A stretch of 64,000 nucleotides of DNA from Sphingobium sp. SYK-6 (GCF_000283515.1 NC_015976.1:3194501-3258500); one strand, 5' to 3'; counted from the stretch's first letter, positions 27,693 through 37,459 are shown. Notes: generated from the sequence alone by a model not told the origin. Translations and numbers: made by a program.

Positions 27693-27920
27693 CTTCCCGC
27701 GCCCGGAGACTCCGGCGATTGCCCCACCCCCGTCCGCGTCTGTCGGAGATGCACTGCATCAACTGGGTTGGCAACAATTAACCACGTTCACCCCGGAGGC
27801 CCATCGCCTCACGGTGAGACAGGGCCAGCGCATTCACGCCCGCCTGCAACCGGCCGGCGAGCGGCAAGGTGAGCAGGTCTGCTTGCCCGACGTCCCTGCC
27901 GCGCGCCGCACGCTCCTCGC

Positions 27921-29882
27921 TCAGCGGCCCGCAGCGAGAAGGAAGTCGCTGCTCTTCTGGAGCATGTCGGCGCGCACGTCGCTATCCACCAGACTATGCT
28001 CCAGATCCTCGTAGATCACCAGTTCGCTGCGCTTACCAGCGCCGCGGAGCTTCGACTCCATGATCTTCGCCTGCGAGACGTCCACATTCCTGTCGGCCGT
28101 GCCATGAAACATGAGCACCGGCGCCTGGAACTTGTCGACATGGTTGACCGGCGAAGCATCCTCCGCCTCCGGCCCGCTGCCCAGGCGCGCACGCTCGACA
28201 TAGTAGCTGCCATCGGAGCGGGCCCGGCGCAGGCGATCGCCGATATCAGTGACGGGCGCGATCGCCACCACTGCCTTGAACAGGGTCGGGTCGATCGCCT
28301 GCGCCTGCAACGCGGCATAGCCGCCATAGGACCAGCCGAGAATCGTCAGCCGCGCGGGATCGGCAATGCCCTCGGCGACCAGCCATCGCCCGGCGTCGGC
28401 AACGTCGCCGACGGACGTCCGCCAGGAGCGAAAACCCGTATCCATGAGCCACTGCTCGCCGAAGCCATAGGAGCCCCGGAACTGCGGCTGGATGACCGCG
28501 AACCCGCGCGCCGCGAAATACTGGGCCAGCCAGTCAAATCCCCATTGGTCGCGCGAGTCCGGGCCGCCATGCGGCATGACCATCGCGGGCAGACCCCGAG
28601 CGGTCTCCTTGCCGGGGGGAAGCGTGAGATAAGCCGGGATGACTGTCCCGTCCCCGGCCTTGTAGCTGATCGGCTTCATCGTCGCGAGCGTCCGGCCGGC
28701 CAGCTCCGGTCGATCGGGCATGACGGGCGCGAGCTTCTTCGTCGCCCGGTCGAACAGATAATATTGCCCCGGATCGACATCGCTGCCCGCCCAGACCAGC
28801 GCTTTCTGCCCATCCTCGCTCATGTCCCCCATATGCACGGCCTTGCCGCCGAGCGCCTTGCCGAGCGCGTCGACCAGAGCGGCCGTGGCCGGATCGAAAT
28901 AGACCGCCTCGCCATGTTCGAGCGTATAGCGCGCGCCCACGATCCGCCTGTTCCGCCCGACCTGCACGATGCCGGAGACGTCCGCCACGGGATGCGCGAA
29001 GACCACTTCGCGCGTCATGTCCTGATCGAGCGTGATGCTGACCAGCGCATCGCGACCATCCACGCGCTCGAGGCCGTAAGCGACATTCTTATCCGAATCG
29101 ACGCCGACCGGCCAGAAGCCCGCATTCTGGAGGGAATCATATGTCGAAAGCTCGTGCCATTTGTCCGATCCGGCCATGCGGAACATGAACTTGTATCGGG
29201 CCTTGAAGCCCGTCTGGAGATCGTCCCACAGGCCCATCACCCGGATCCTGCCTTGTCCGTCGGAAATGTAATTATAGGCCAGCGGTCGCGGCTGTTCGAT
29301 CCGCCGCGCGGCGCCTGAGCGCGTGTCGATCCGGTCGACGCCGAGTCCATCCTGCCGCTTCTCGACAAGGCTGCCGATCTTCGCTTCCGGAACATAGGAG
29401 CGGGTCATGAGAACCACCCCATCCTGCCCGGGCAACAGGTCGACGATGCTCCCGCCCCGGAAATCCCAGCCGAGCGCATTGCTGCCCCGTCGCTGGCTGA
29501 GCGTCTTCACATTTCCGCCGCCTGCATCGATGGCAAGGATGTTCGAGAAGCTGTAGACCTCGTCCGCGTAGCGGGTGGTACCATAGATTTTACAGGCCAG
29601 CCGGTCGCTCGCGACCCAGTCGCATCCGGTGAGATTCTCCGGCTTTCCCGTGGTGGCCATGATCGGCTTGGGCGTCGCGCCCTCGGCCGCATCGAGCACA
29701 TAGCCCCGCGTGGCGCGCCCGCCGGCCGCCGCGATGATTGCGATCTTCGAGCCATCGGGTGAAAGGCTCGCGGACATCACGGTTTCCCGCGCTCCGAATG
29801 CCTTCGCCAGCGCGTCCGGTTCGGCATGCGCGGCCATAGCGAGCAACAGGCCGGCGAGGCCCGCCCCTGCAATCTTGTACAT
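27921..29882 (-). CDS. S9 family (prolyl oligopeptidase-type) exported peptidase
   Basis: 653 residues: a signal peptide (about 1-20, ending MAAHA), then a beta-propeller region to about 400 and a C-terminal alpha/beta-hydrolase domain. The catalytic triad is visible as Ser in GWSYGG near 517, Asp in TADRNVD near 596 and His in DLEHSLVD near 630. HGGPDSRDQWGFDW is the conserved oxyanion block. It probably trims short peptides in the periplasm. It is divergent from an exported M28 peptidase, with a 140-base gap. Confidence 0.92.
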   Translation of the reverse strand: MYKIAGAGLAGLLLAMAAHAEPDALAKAFGARETVMSASLSPDGSKIAIIAAAGGRATRGYVLDAAEGATPKPIMATTGKPENLTGCDWVASDRLACKIYGTTRYADEVYSFSNILAIDAGGGNVKTLSQRRGSNALGWDFRGGSIVDLLPGQDGVVLMTRSYVPEAKIGSLVEKRQDGLGVDRIDTRSGAARRIEQPRPLAYNYISDGQGRIRVMGLWDDLQTGFKARYKFMFRMAGSDKWHELSTYDSLQNAGFWPVGVDSDKNVAYGLERVDGRDALVSITLDQDMTREVVFAHPVADVSGIVQVGRNRRIVGARYTLEHGEAVYFDPATAALVDALGKALGGKAVHMGDMSEDGQKALVWAGSDVDPGQYYLFDRATKKLAPVMPDRPELAGRTLATMKPISYKAGDGTVIPAYLTLPPGKETARGLPAMVMPHGGPDSRDQWGFDWLAQYFAARGFAVIQPQFRGSYGFGEQWLMDTGFRSWRTSVGDVADAGRWLVAEGIADPARLTILGWSYGGYAALQAQAIDPTLFKAVVAIAPVTDIGDRLRRARSDGSYYVERARLGSGPEAEDASPVNHVDKFQAPVLMFHGTADRNVDVSQAKIMESKLRGAGKRSELVIYEDLEHSLVDSDVRADMLQKSSDFLLAAGR

Positions 29883-30023
29883 TTAGCCCCCAGTTCCGCG
29901 CAAACAAGCGCGGCACAATCATTCCCCCAAAGCGAGTCTCCCCCAAGCGAACGGGCGGCGACCCTTGTTCCCATTGAGAGCAAATGGCATCAGGCTTGGC
30001 AACGAAAATTGCCGACCGGGGAC

Positions 30024-31736
30024 ATGAACATGCGCCGCTTTCCACTCCTGGCCCTTTGCGCGCTCGCAAGCGCCACCGCTGCCCATGGACGGGATGCCGC
30101 CGTGCCGGCGCCCGCTGTGGTGGCGAACGAAGCGGCGGCGCTTGTCCTGCCCCCGCCGGCCCGGGTGCCGCCCATCAGCCTCAATCTGCTGAGGACTATC
30201 ACCAAGACGTTGTCCTCCGATGCCTTCGAAGGCCGGGCGCCGACGACGCCCGGGGAAGAGAAAACCGTCGTCTATCTGATCGACCAGATGCAGCGGGCCG
30301 GGCTGAAGCCGGGCAACAAGGGAAGCTGGACGCAGGACGTGCCGCTGGTGGAGCTGACACCCGTCCGCACGAGCGCGCTCGCGATCGAGGGTGGCAAGGC
30401 GCCACTGCACCTCGCCTACAAGACGGACTTCGTCGCGGGCACCTATCGCGTGGTTCCCCACAGCGAGATCGCGCGGAGCGAGATGGTATTCGTCGGCTAT
30501 GGCATCAATGCGCCCGAAAAGGGCTGGAACGACTATGCCGGGGTCGACGTCAAGGGAAAGACCGTCGTCGTCCTCGTCAACGATCCGGACTATGAAATGG
30601 AGGGACTGGATGGCCCCTTCGACGGGCGCGCCATGACCTATTATGGCCGCTGGACCTACAAGTTCGAGGAAGCCGCCCGGCAGGGAGCGGCAGGCGTTCT
30701 GCTGGTCCATGACGACTTCCCGGCAGCTTATCCCTGGGGTGTGCCCCTGTCCTCCTGGACCGGCCCGCAACTCGGCCTCGATCTGCCCGATGGCCACATG
30801 GACCAGTCCGCCGTGATCGGCTGGGTGACATTGGACGCGGCGAAGCAGATCCTGGCGAGCGCCGGCAAGGATTTCGATCAGCTCGCCGAGGAAGCCAAGC
30901 GCCCCGGCTTCCGCGCCCGGCCGCTCGGCCTGCGCGCGAGCCTCGAGGTCGAGAACAGCATCCGCAAACAGGCGTCCCGCAATGTCATCGGCATCCTGCC
31001 CGGCAAGACGCGGCCCGACGAATATGTCCTCTATTCCGCGCATTGGGACCATCTGGGGCGCTGCGAGCCGGTGGATGGAGACGATATCTGCAATGGCGCG
31101 CTGGACAATGCCAGCGGCACCGCCGGCCTTATCGCACTGGCGCAGGCCCATGCACGCACCGGTGCCAGTGCGCGCTCCATCGTCTTCCTCGCCGTCACGG
31201 CCGAGGAAAGCGGCCTGCTCGGCTCGCAATATTATGCGGAAAATCCGGTGTTCCCGCTGACGAGCACGGTAGGCGGCGTGAACATCGACGGCCTGAACCT
31301 TTCCGGTCCGACCCGCGACGTAGTGATCGTCGGGGGCGGCAAGTCGCAGCTCGAAGCTTTTCTTGCCCGCGCGGTAGAAGCCCAGGGCCGGAGCATCCTG
31401 CCGGAGCCCTCTCCGGAGAAGGGCAGCTTCTATCGCTCCGATCATTTCAACTTCGCCAAGCGCGGCGTGCCCATGATCTATGCGACGAGCGGAGAAGACA
31501 TGGTCGATGGCGGCGTTGCTGCAGGACGCGCTGCAAGCGAGGACTACACGGCCAACCGCTATCACAAGCCGCAGGATGAATATGATCCGGCATGGAACTG
31601 GTCGGGCGCCGTGCAGGACCTGCAGATCTATTATCGGATCGGCCGCGAGCTTGCGACCAGCGATCTTTGGCCCAACTGGCACCCGGGCGCGGAATTCCGG
31701 GCGATTCGAGACCGGAGCCGAGAAGGCGCGAAGTAA
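30024..31736 (+). CDS. M28 family metallopeptidase, exported, with PA-like insert
   Basis: 570 residues with an N-terminal signal (FPLLALCALASATAAHG). An inserted PA-like domain (about 130-250, with DVKGKTVVVLVNDPDYE and GAAGVLLVHD) precedes the di-zinc aminopeptidase core. Zinc ligands and catalytic residues are seen in AHWDHLG (His), NGALDNASG (Asp), TAEESGLLGS (Glu pair), NIDGLN (Asp) and RYHKPQDEYD (His). Two in-frame ATGs six bases apart can serve as start. It is divergent from the S9 peptidase; the pair probably degrades peptides outside the cytoplasm. Confidence 0.92.
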   Translation: MNMRRFPLLALCALASATAAHGRDAAVPAPAVVANEAAALVLPPPARVPPISLNLLRTITKTLSSDAFEGRAPTTPGEEKTVVYLIDQMQRAGLKPGNKGSWTQDVPLVELTPVRTSALAIEGGKAPLHLAYKTDFVAGTYRVVPHSEIARSEMVFVGYGINAPEKGWNDYAGVDVKGKTVVVLVNDPDYEMEGLDGPFDGRAMTYYGRWTYKFEEAARQGAAGVLLVHDDFPAAYPWGVPLSSWTGPQLGLDLPDGHMDQSAVIGWVTLDAAKQILASAGKDFDQLAEEAKRPGFRARPLGLRASLEVENSIRKQASRNVIGILPGKTRPDEYVLYSAHWDHLGRCEPVDGDDICNGALDNASGTAGLIALAQAHARTGASARSIVFLAVTAEESGLLGSQYYAENPVFPLTSTVGGVNIDGLNLSGPTRDVVIVGGGKSQLEAFLARAVEAQGRSILPEPSPEKGSFYRSDHFNFAKRGVPMIYATSGEDMVDGGVAAGRAASEDYTANRYHKPQDEYDPAWNWSGAVQDLQIYYRIGRELATSDLWPNWHPGAEFRAIRDRSREGAK

Positions 31737-31905
31737 AAGACGAAGTGAGAGGCCGACCGCCTTGATGCCCGTTCACCATTTTTGCGCGCAGCATGGATAA
31801 AGAGTGCTGGAACCGCGATGAATTGCTGCGATGCAAAATTGTCTTGATCCGGCATCCTCGCGGGACTAGCCACGATCATGAAAATTGAGGGAGTTTGAGA
31901 AGTCT

Positions 31906-32898
31906 ATGGCGACCCGCCATCATCGCGCCAGGGAACAATCGCTCTCCAATCAGGCAGAAATACTGGACGCCGGCCGCGCGGCTATTCTTCAGGAAGCGCA
32001 AGGGCTCGCCGCCCTCGCAACCGCACTGGACCATTGTTTCGTGCAGGCCGTCGACGCGATCCTGAATGTCGAGCGCCGGGTCATCGTCACCGGCATCGGC
32101 AAGTCAGGTCATATTGGCCGGAAGATCGCAGCGACGTTTGCGGCGACGGGCACGGCCTCCTTCTTCCTTCATGCGAGCGAGGCCGCGCACGGCGATCTCG
32201 GCATGGTCACCACGGGCGACCTTCTGCTCGTGCTGTCCAACAGCGGCTTCTCGCCCGAACTGCGCCCCCTTCTCGCTTATGCCCGCCGCAACGGTGTGCC
32301 GGTGATCGGCATCGTGTCGAAGCCGCATTCGCCGCTTGGCCGCGCGTCCGACATCATGCTGCAACTGCCCGATGCGCCGGAAGCCTGCCCGGTGCGGATC
32401 GCGCCGACCACGTCCACGACCATGATGCTGGGTCTGGGTGATGCGCTCGCGCTGGCGGTTATGCAGCGCCGTGGCCTGACGCGCACGGACATCGCGCAAT
32501 GGCACCCTGGTGGGGAGATCGGCTCGCGCATCGCGCCGATCGACGAGATCGTCGCGTGCGGTGAGCCCCTGCCCCTTGTGCGCTGGGACGCACCCATGCG
32601 CGACATCGTTTTCGAGATGACGTCCGGGGGCAAGGGTGTCGCCGGAGTCATCGGCGAGGACGGCCGTCTGATCGGTGTCATCACGGACGGCGACCTGCGC
32701 CGCGCGTTCGATCAGGTGCTGACCGCTCGCGCCGTCGACATCATGACTCCTGATCCGATCACGGTGCCAAGTGGAACCCCGGTCGAAGAAGTGCTGACGC
32801 TGATGAACAACGCGAAGATCACCGTGCTGTTCGTCACGGAGGTGGACGACCCGGCCCGGCCGATCGCCATCGCTCATATTCACGACCTGGTGCCCTGA
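31906..32898 (+). CDS. kdsD: Arabinose-5-phosphate isomerase KdsD
   Basis: Converts ribulose-5-phosphate to arabinose-5-phosphate, the first committed precursor of Kdo. It has 330 residues. The SIS domain (about 35-170) has VTGIGKSGHIGRKIAATFA, SNSGFSPEL and PTTSTTMMLGLGDALA. A CBS pair (205-325) contains GVITDGDLRR and the closing NAKITVLFV. The Met at 31906 was chosen over one seven codons upstream because it sits next to GAGAAG and gives the usual N-terminus. It begins the Kdo-capsule block. Confidence 0.94.
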   Translation: MATRHHRAREQSLSNQAEILDAGRAAILQEAQGLAALATALDHCFVQAVDAILNVERRVIVTGIGKSGHIGRKIAATFAATGTASFFLHASEAAHGDLGMVTTGDLLLVLSNSGFSPELRPLLAYARRNGVPVIGIVSKPHSPLGRASDIMLQLPDAPEACPVRIAPTTSTTMMLGLGDALALAVMQRRGLTRTDIAQWHPGGEIGSRIAPIDEIVACGEPLPLVRWDAPMRDIVFEMTSGGKGVAGVIGEDGRLIGVITDGDLRRAFDQVLTARAVDIMTPDPITVPSGTPVEEVLTLMNNAKITVLFVTEVDDPARPIAIAHIHDLVP

Positions 32899-32924
32899 CC
32901 GGCCCCGGCCGCGCCGCAGCCGCC

Positions 32925-33764
32925 ATGACCACCGCCGGTTCGCTCGATCCTGAGGCCCTCGCCCGTGCGAAGACCGTCATCGTCATTCCGGCGCGCTACC
33001 CATCGAGCCGCTTTCCGGGCAAGCCGCTGGCCGTGCTGCGGCAGGGTTCCGTCGCCGCCAAGCCTCTGATCCGCTGGAGCCATGACGCCGCATCCGCGGT
33101 GACCAATGCGCAAGCCGTGCTGGTCGCCACGGATGACGAGCGCATTGCCGAGACCGTTCGCGGGTTCGGTGGTCTCGCGCTCATGACGCCGGAAAGCTGC
33201 GCCAACGGAACGGAGCGTGTCGCGGCCTGCCTCGAACAGCTCCCCGGCGCCGAGCTGCTGGTCAATTTCCAGGGCGATGCCCTGTTGACGCCCCCGCCCT
33301 TCGTCGAGGCGCTGATCGCGCATATGGAACGCCATCCCGAGGCGCAGGCGGGCACCGTCGCGGTGCGCTGCTCGGCGGAAACCTTCCGCCATCTCGCCGA
33401 AGATGCCGCGCAGGGCCGCGTCGGTGGCACGACCGTGGTGGTGAACGATCGCGGCGAGGCCCTTTATTTCTCGAAGCGCATTCTTCCCTACCTGCCGGCG
33501 GGTCGCATGCCGGACGACGACATGCCTGTGCTTCTGCATCTCGGCCTTTACGCCTACCGGCGCGCCGCGCTGGAGCGCTATGTCGGCAGGGGCGCAACCA
33601 TGCTCGAAACGGTCGAGGGTCTCGAGCAGCTGCGGTTCCTCGTGGCGGGCATGCCGATGACTGTGCTGACGCTGGATGAACCGGGCTTTCCGATGGTCGA
33701 GATCAACAACCCCAGTGACATCGCCATCGTCGAGGGGATCTTGGCGAGCCGCGACAGGCCCTAG
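32925..33764 (+). CDS. kdsB: 3-deoxy-manno-octulosonate cytidylyltransferase KdsB
   Basis: Activates Kdo with CTP to CMP-Kdo. It has 279 residues, about 20 longer than E. coli KdsB owing to an N-terminal extension. Conserved blocks are VIPARYPSSRFPGKPLA near 20-36, VLVATDDERI near 65, NGTERVAACLEQL near 92, NFQGDALL near 110, and the C-terminal FPMVEINNPSDIAIVE. Its neighbours supply Kdo (kdsD) and use CMP-Kdo (kpsC, kpsS). Confidence 0.94.
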   Translation: MTTAGSLDPEALARAKTVIVIPARYPSSRFPGKPLAVLRQGSVAAKPLIRWSHDAASAVTNAQAVLVATDDERIAETVRGFGGLALMTPESCANGTERVAACLEQLPGAELLVNFQGDALLTPPPFVEALIAHMERHPEAQAGTVAVRCSAETFRHLAEDAAQGRVGGTTVVVNDRGEALYFSKRILPYLPAGRMPDDDMPVLLHLGLYAYRRAALERYVGRGATMLETVEGLEQLRFLVAGMPMTVLTLDEPGFPMVEINNPSDIAIVEGILASRDRP

Positions 33765-33786
33765 GGACGAAGGCGCACCGCATCAC

Positions 33787-34677
33787 ATGATTGTCCGCCA
33801 AGGGACTGCCGGCGACTGGCCGGGCACCGGACGCCTCAGGGGATGGCTCGTCCTGCCGCTGGCGCTTTGCCTCTCTCTCGGGGGCTGCGGCATCTCGCGC
33901 CAGATCCTCTATTCGCCCGATCCGGTATCGGCGACCGAGCCCGCGTGGGTCGGGGCTGCGCCGCAATCGGTCGATGTGCAGACAAGCGACGGCCTCGCGA
34001 TCAGGGGTCTCTACTGGCCCGCGTCGAAAGGCAGCAATGACGACATCATCATATTCTTCCACGGTCGGAACTGGACCCTGAACCGTAGCGGGCGAAGCGC
34101 CCAGTATTTGGCCGGGGATGACATGGCCGTTCTGGTGGCGTCCTATCGCGGCTTCAGCGGCAATGCCGGGCATCCAAGCGAGCAGGGCCTGCTCCGCGAT
34201 GCCGCCGCATTCATCGGGACGGCGCGCAGCCTTGCCGGCCCGAAGGCGCGCGTGTGGCTCATCGGCCATTCGATCGGCGCGGCTGTTGCCATGCATGCGG
34301 CGGCGCAGGAGGGGCATATCGATGGCGTCATCGCCATGAGCAGCTTCGTGCGCGTGCAGGAGTCCGCGCCCCGCATCGCCCGTGCGTTCATTCCGGACGA
34401 TTGGGACAATCTGACCGCCCTCGAGTCCCTATCCATCCCGCTCATCGTCATCCAGGGCGGCCTCGACCGCTTCATAGCGCCGGATAGCGGAGACACGCTG
34501 TTTTCCGCCTATCATGGCCCGTCGAGTCTGGTCATGGGCGTGAATGCTCGTCACAATCCGGACATGGAAGTCCTCGCGCCCTGGCTTCATCAGGCGATTT
34601 CAACCATGCGCAGCGGCTCGCTCGACAGCCTGCCCCATCCCCCGGCCGGTTGGGTGGAGAAGGTCCGGCGCCCATGA
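33787..34677 (+). CDS. Lipoprotein alpha/beta hydrolase
   Basis: 296 residues. An N-terminal lipoprotein signal ends in the lipobox LSLGGC, so the mature protein is likely membrane-anchored. The hydrolase fold shows FFHGRNWTLNRSG (oxyanion), the nucleophile elbow GHSIGA with Ser, QGGLDRFIAP (Asp region) and NARHNPDM (His). It is inserted between kdsB and kpsC, and its stop overlaps the kpsC start by four bases (ATGA). Translation is therefore coupled with a capsule linker enzyme, which suggests a role in surface polysaccharide or lipid processing. The substrate is unknown. Confidence 0.82.
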   Translation: MIVRQGTAGDWPGTGRLRGWLVLPLALCLSLGGCGISRQILYSPDPVSATEPAWVGAAPQSVDVQTSDGLAIRGLYWPASKGSNDDIIIFFHGRNWTLNRSGRSAQYLAGDDMAVLVASYRGFSGNAGHPSEQGLLRDAAAFIGTARSLAGPKARVWLIGHSIGAAVAMHAAAQEGHIDGVIAMSSFVRVQESAPRIARAFIPDDWDNLTALESLSIPLIVIQGGLDRFIAPDSGDTLFSAYHGPSSLVMGVNARHNPDMEVLAPWLHQAISTMRSGSLDSLPHPPAGWVEKVRRP

Positions 34678-36218
34678 ACGGCGTGACCTCTCCTGCCCCT
34701 CTGGCGATCGCGCGCGCCATCATGGCGGTGCCCCCCTTCCCGGGCGCCAGGCCGCATCCGGTCGTGCAAGCGCGCAGCGAAGGCCGGCCGGCCCCGAGCG
34801 CTTCTCCCGCACAACTGATCGCCGCCCTGCGGGAGCAGCGGGTCGGCGGTTCGTTCTGGCTGCCCGAAAGCGTCTGGTCCACGCCGGATGAGACCGTTTC
34901 CGGGTCTGGCGCCGATCCGGTGCTCCTGCTGGCCGCCATCGCCGGAAAGCGCATCCGCAGCGAGAGTGAAGGACCATTCGCGATCCTCTCGGGCATGGAG
35001 CCCGGTTCACCCGATGCGGAAGGCCGCATCGAGGATCTGGTGGACCGCTATCTGTGGCGCGATGTCGCTTATGCCGACCCGTTCACGGGCGACCCCGTCG
35101 ACCCTGTCGCGCTCACCGACAGTCTCGCGGACTGGCGCAACCTCATCGATGCCAACCGTCCGCTCGCCGCCGCCTTCGGCTTCGCGCACTGGAAACGGGA
35201 CACGGTGGAACCGCTGCTCTGGGGCGGTCATCCCGTCCCCTTCAGAAGTGCCAGCCGCAGCGCGCTGGACGCATTGCCGCCCGGCGCCGCCGTAGCCGTC
35301 TGGAAAGCGCGCGTGCCCCCGGCCTTTCTCGCCGAGCTTGAGCGCGGCCCCTGGCGCATCCTCGAAGTCGAGGATGGGTTTATCCGGTCCGCAGGCCTCG
35401 GCGCGGACTGCGTTCCGCCGCTCTCGATCGTGGTGGATGATCTTGGCGTCCATTATGATCCGTCGCGGCCAAGCCGCCTGGAAGAGATGCTCGCGCGCGA
35501 CGACACCTCCCCGGCCGATCGCGCGCGTGCGCAGCGCCTGTGCGCCTGGCTGGTGCGCGAGGGTGTCAGCAAATATGGCGTCGGCGGTGGCGCGGCAGTC
35601 CCGCGCCTCGGCGGAAGCAAGCGGCACATTCTCGTGGTCGGCCAGGTGGAGGATGATCGATCCGTCCTTTCGGGCGGCGGCGATGTTCGCTCCAATCTCG
35701 AATTGCTGCGGCGTGTGCGCCGGGATGCGCCGGATGCATGGATCGTCTATCGGCCTCATCCCGATGTGGAGGCGGGCCATCGTCGCGGTGCCATCCCCGC
35801 GCCGGTGGCCCTGAGCCTCGCTGACGCGATCGATGCGGAGAGCCCGATCAGCGGCCTCATCGCGATGAGCGACGAAGTGCATGTCATCACGTCTCTTGCG
35901 GGCTTCGAGGCGCTGCTGCAGGGACGAGCCGTCGTCACGCACGGCACGCCGTTCTTCGCGGGCTGGGGCCTGACACGGGATCTCGCCGCGCCCGTCTCCC
36001 GCCGTGGCAAGTCCCTGTCCATCGAGGCGCTCGCGGCGGCCGTGCTGCTGCGCTATCCCCGCTATCTCGATCCTGTGACAAATTTGCCCTGCCCGGCGGA
36101 AATTGTCGTCCGGCGATTGCTCTCTGGTGTTCAGCGCGAAAATATTGCACTAGTTCAGTCACGCCGGTTGGTTGGGTGGGCCAGACGCGCATTTGCGCAA
36201 CTTGTGGGAACAAGATGA
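34674..36218 (+). CDS. kpsC: Capsule polysaccharide Kdo-transferase, KpsC-like, single module
   Basis: 514 residues, shorter than the two-module E. coli KpsC (about 675). KpsC/KpsS enzymes transfer Kdo from CMP-Kdo to make the poly-Kdo linker on phosphatidylglycerol in ABC-dependent capsules. Visible motifs are ILEVEDGFIRSAGLG near 240, WIVYRPHPDVEAGHR near 360, ITSLAGFEALLQGRAVVTHG near 410, and PFFAGWGLTRD. The start overlaps the lipoprotein gene and the end overlaps kpsS, each by ATGA. The long N-terminal region is atypical and may replace one of the two transferase modules. Confidence 0.88.
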   Translation: MNGVTSPAPLAIARAIMAVPPFPGARPHPVVQARSEGRPAPSASPAQLIAALREQRVGGSFWLPESVWSTPDETVSGSGADPVLLLAAIAGKRIRSESEGPFAILSGMEPGSPDAEGRIEDLVDRYLWRDVAYADPFTGDPVDPVALTDSLADWRNLIDANRPLAAAFGFAHWKRDTVEPLLWGGHPVPFRSASRSALDALPPGAAVAVWKARVPPAFLAELERGPWRILEVEDGFIRSAGLGADCVPPLSIVVDDLGVHYDPSRPSRLEEMLARDDTSPADRARAQRLCAWLVREGVSKYGVGGGAAVPRLGGSKRHILVVGQVEDDRSVLSGGGDVRSNLELLRRVRRDAPDAWIVYRPHPDVEAGHRRGAIPAPVALSLADAIDAESPISGLIAMSDEVHVITSLAGFEALLQGRAVVTHGTPFFAGWGLTRDLAAPVSRRGKSLSIEALAAAVLLRYPRYLDPVTNLPCPAEIVVRRLLSGVQRENIALVQSRRLVGWARRAFAQLVGTR

Positions 36219-37459
36219 AGTACCAACCCATAGCGCACCGGAATTTTCTGTTTCTGCAAGGTCCTCCCGGCAGCTTCTTCTGGAGTCTGGCCGAACGGCT
36301 TCGCGATCTTGAGTGCGGGATCTTCCGGATCAATCTGAACGGTGGCGATCGTGCCGACTGGCCGGGAGACGCGACAGATTACCGCGGCACCCGCAGGCGA
36401 TGGACCCTGTTCATCGACAGGTTCCTGAGCGAGCATGGCATTACGGATATCGTGCTCTTTGGCGATTGTCGGCCGATGCACATGGCCGCCCATCACATGG
36501 CGCAGCTCCGCAAGATCGATGTTCATGTCTTCGAGGAAGGCTATATCCGTCCGGACTGGCTCACGCTGGAACCGAGCGGCGTCAACGGCAACTCGTCACT
36601 TTCCCGCGATCCCCAATGGTATCTCGATGCGGCGAAAAAGCTCCCTCCCCTGCCGGATCGCCCGCCGATCACCGCCAGCTTCCGCCGCCGGGCGCGCGAC
36701 GCCTATCGTTATTATTCCCAGGTTGTTCTGAAGCGGCCATTCTATCCCTTCTACACATCCCATCGCCGGGGATCGCTGCTGCTCGAGGGCTTCGGCTGGC
36801 TCTACAAATTCGCGCGCGAAAAGGCGGATGAGAATCACGCCGCAAAGATGGTCGCCCGCCTGCCGGAAGCGCCGTATTTTCTCTTCCCGCTCCAACTTTC
36901 CAACGACTACCAGATCCGCGAGCACTCACCGTTCCAGAACATGGCGGAAGCGGTCGACTATGTGCTCTACAGTTTCGCCCGCCGCGCGCCGCAACATGTG
37001 CGTCTCCTCGTCAAGGAACATCCGCTTGACGCGAACTTCCTCAGCTGGAGGCGGCGCATCGAGGCGCGGGCGCGACGCTTGGGTATTGCGGACAGGGTGA
37101 TGCATATCGCCGGCGGGGACCTGGCCCTGCTGACGGAAGATGCCTGTGGGATGGTGACCGTGAACAGCACGTCCGCCACGCTGGCGCTGGCGGCCGGTGT
37201 GCCCACCATGGCGCTGGGCAAGGCGATTTACGACATTCCCCAGCTCACGCATCAGGGCCGGCTCGACGATTTCTGGACGCGCCCGCAGGCGCCCAATGCC
37301 CGGCTGTTCGACGCTTTCCGGCGCGTGCTGTATGATCGCTGCCTGATCTACGGCGGTCTGGCCAGCCAATCCGCTACGGAAATCCTCGTGGAATCGGCGG
37401 TCGAGCGTCTCGCGGGCGATCGCGTGAGCCACTGGGCGCCGGAGCTTATCCGGGCGTGA
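36215..37459 (+). CDS. kpsS: Capsule polysaccharide Kdo-transferase, KpsS-like
   Basis: 414 residues. KpsS adds the first Kdo to the lipid acceptor of capsule. The family blocks are FLFLQGPPGSFFWSLAERLR at the start, VLFGDCRPMH near 90, VFEEGYIRPDWLTLEP near 110 and VKEHPLDANF near 265, then VTVNSTSATLALAAGVPTMA near 325. The ATG overlaps the kpsC stop. The 3' end overlaps the convergent glycosyltransferase gene by 14 bases. Confidence 0.91.
   Translation: MKYQPIAHRNFLFLQGPPGSFFWSLAERLRDLECGIFRINLNGGDRADWPGDATDYRGTRRRWTLFIDRFLSEHGITDIVLFGDCRPMHMAAHHMAQLRKIDVHVFEEGYIRPDWLTLEPSGVNGNSSLSRDPQWYLDAAKKLPPLPDRPPITASFRRRARDAYRYYSQVVLKRPFYPFYTSHRRGSLLLEGFGWLYKFAREKADENHAAKMVARLPEAPYFLFPLQLSNDYQIREHSPFQNMAEAVDYVLYSFARRAPQHVRLLVKEHPLDANFLSWRRRIEARARRLGIADRVMHIAGGDLALLTEDACGMVTVNSTSATLALAAGVPTMALGKAIYDIPQLTHQGRLDDFWTRPQAPNARLFDAFRRVLYDRCLIYGGLASQSATEILVESAVERLAGDRVSHWAPELIRA

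Noticed and set aside
29919..31682. Leftward open frame of 587 codons opposite the M28 peptidase
   Set aside because: The opposite strand encodes a peptidase with signal peptide and all zinc ligands; the antisense product has no recognisable features.
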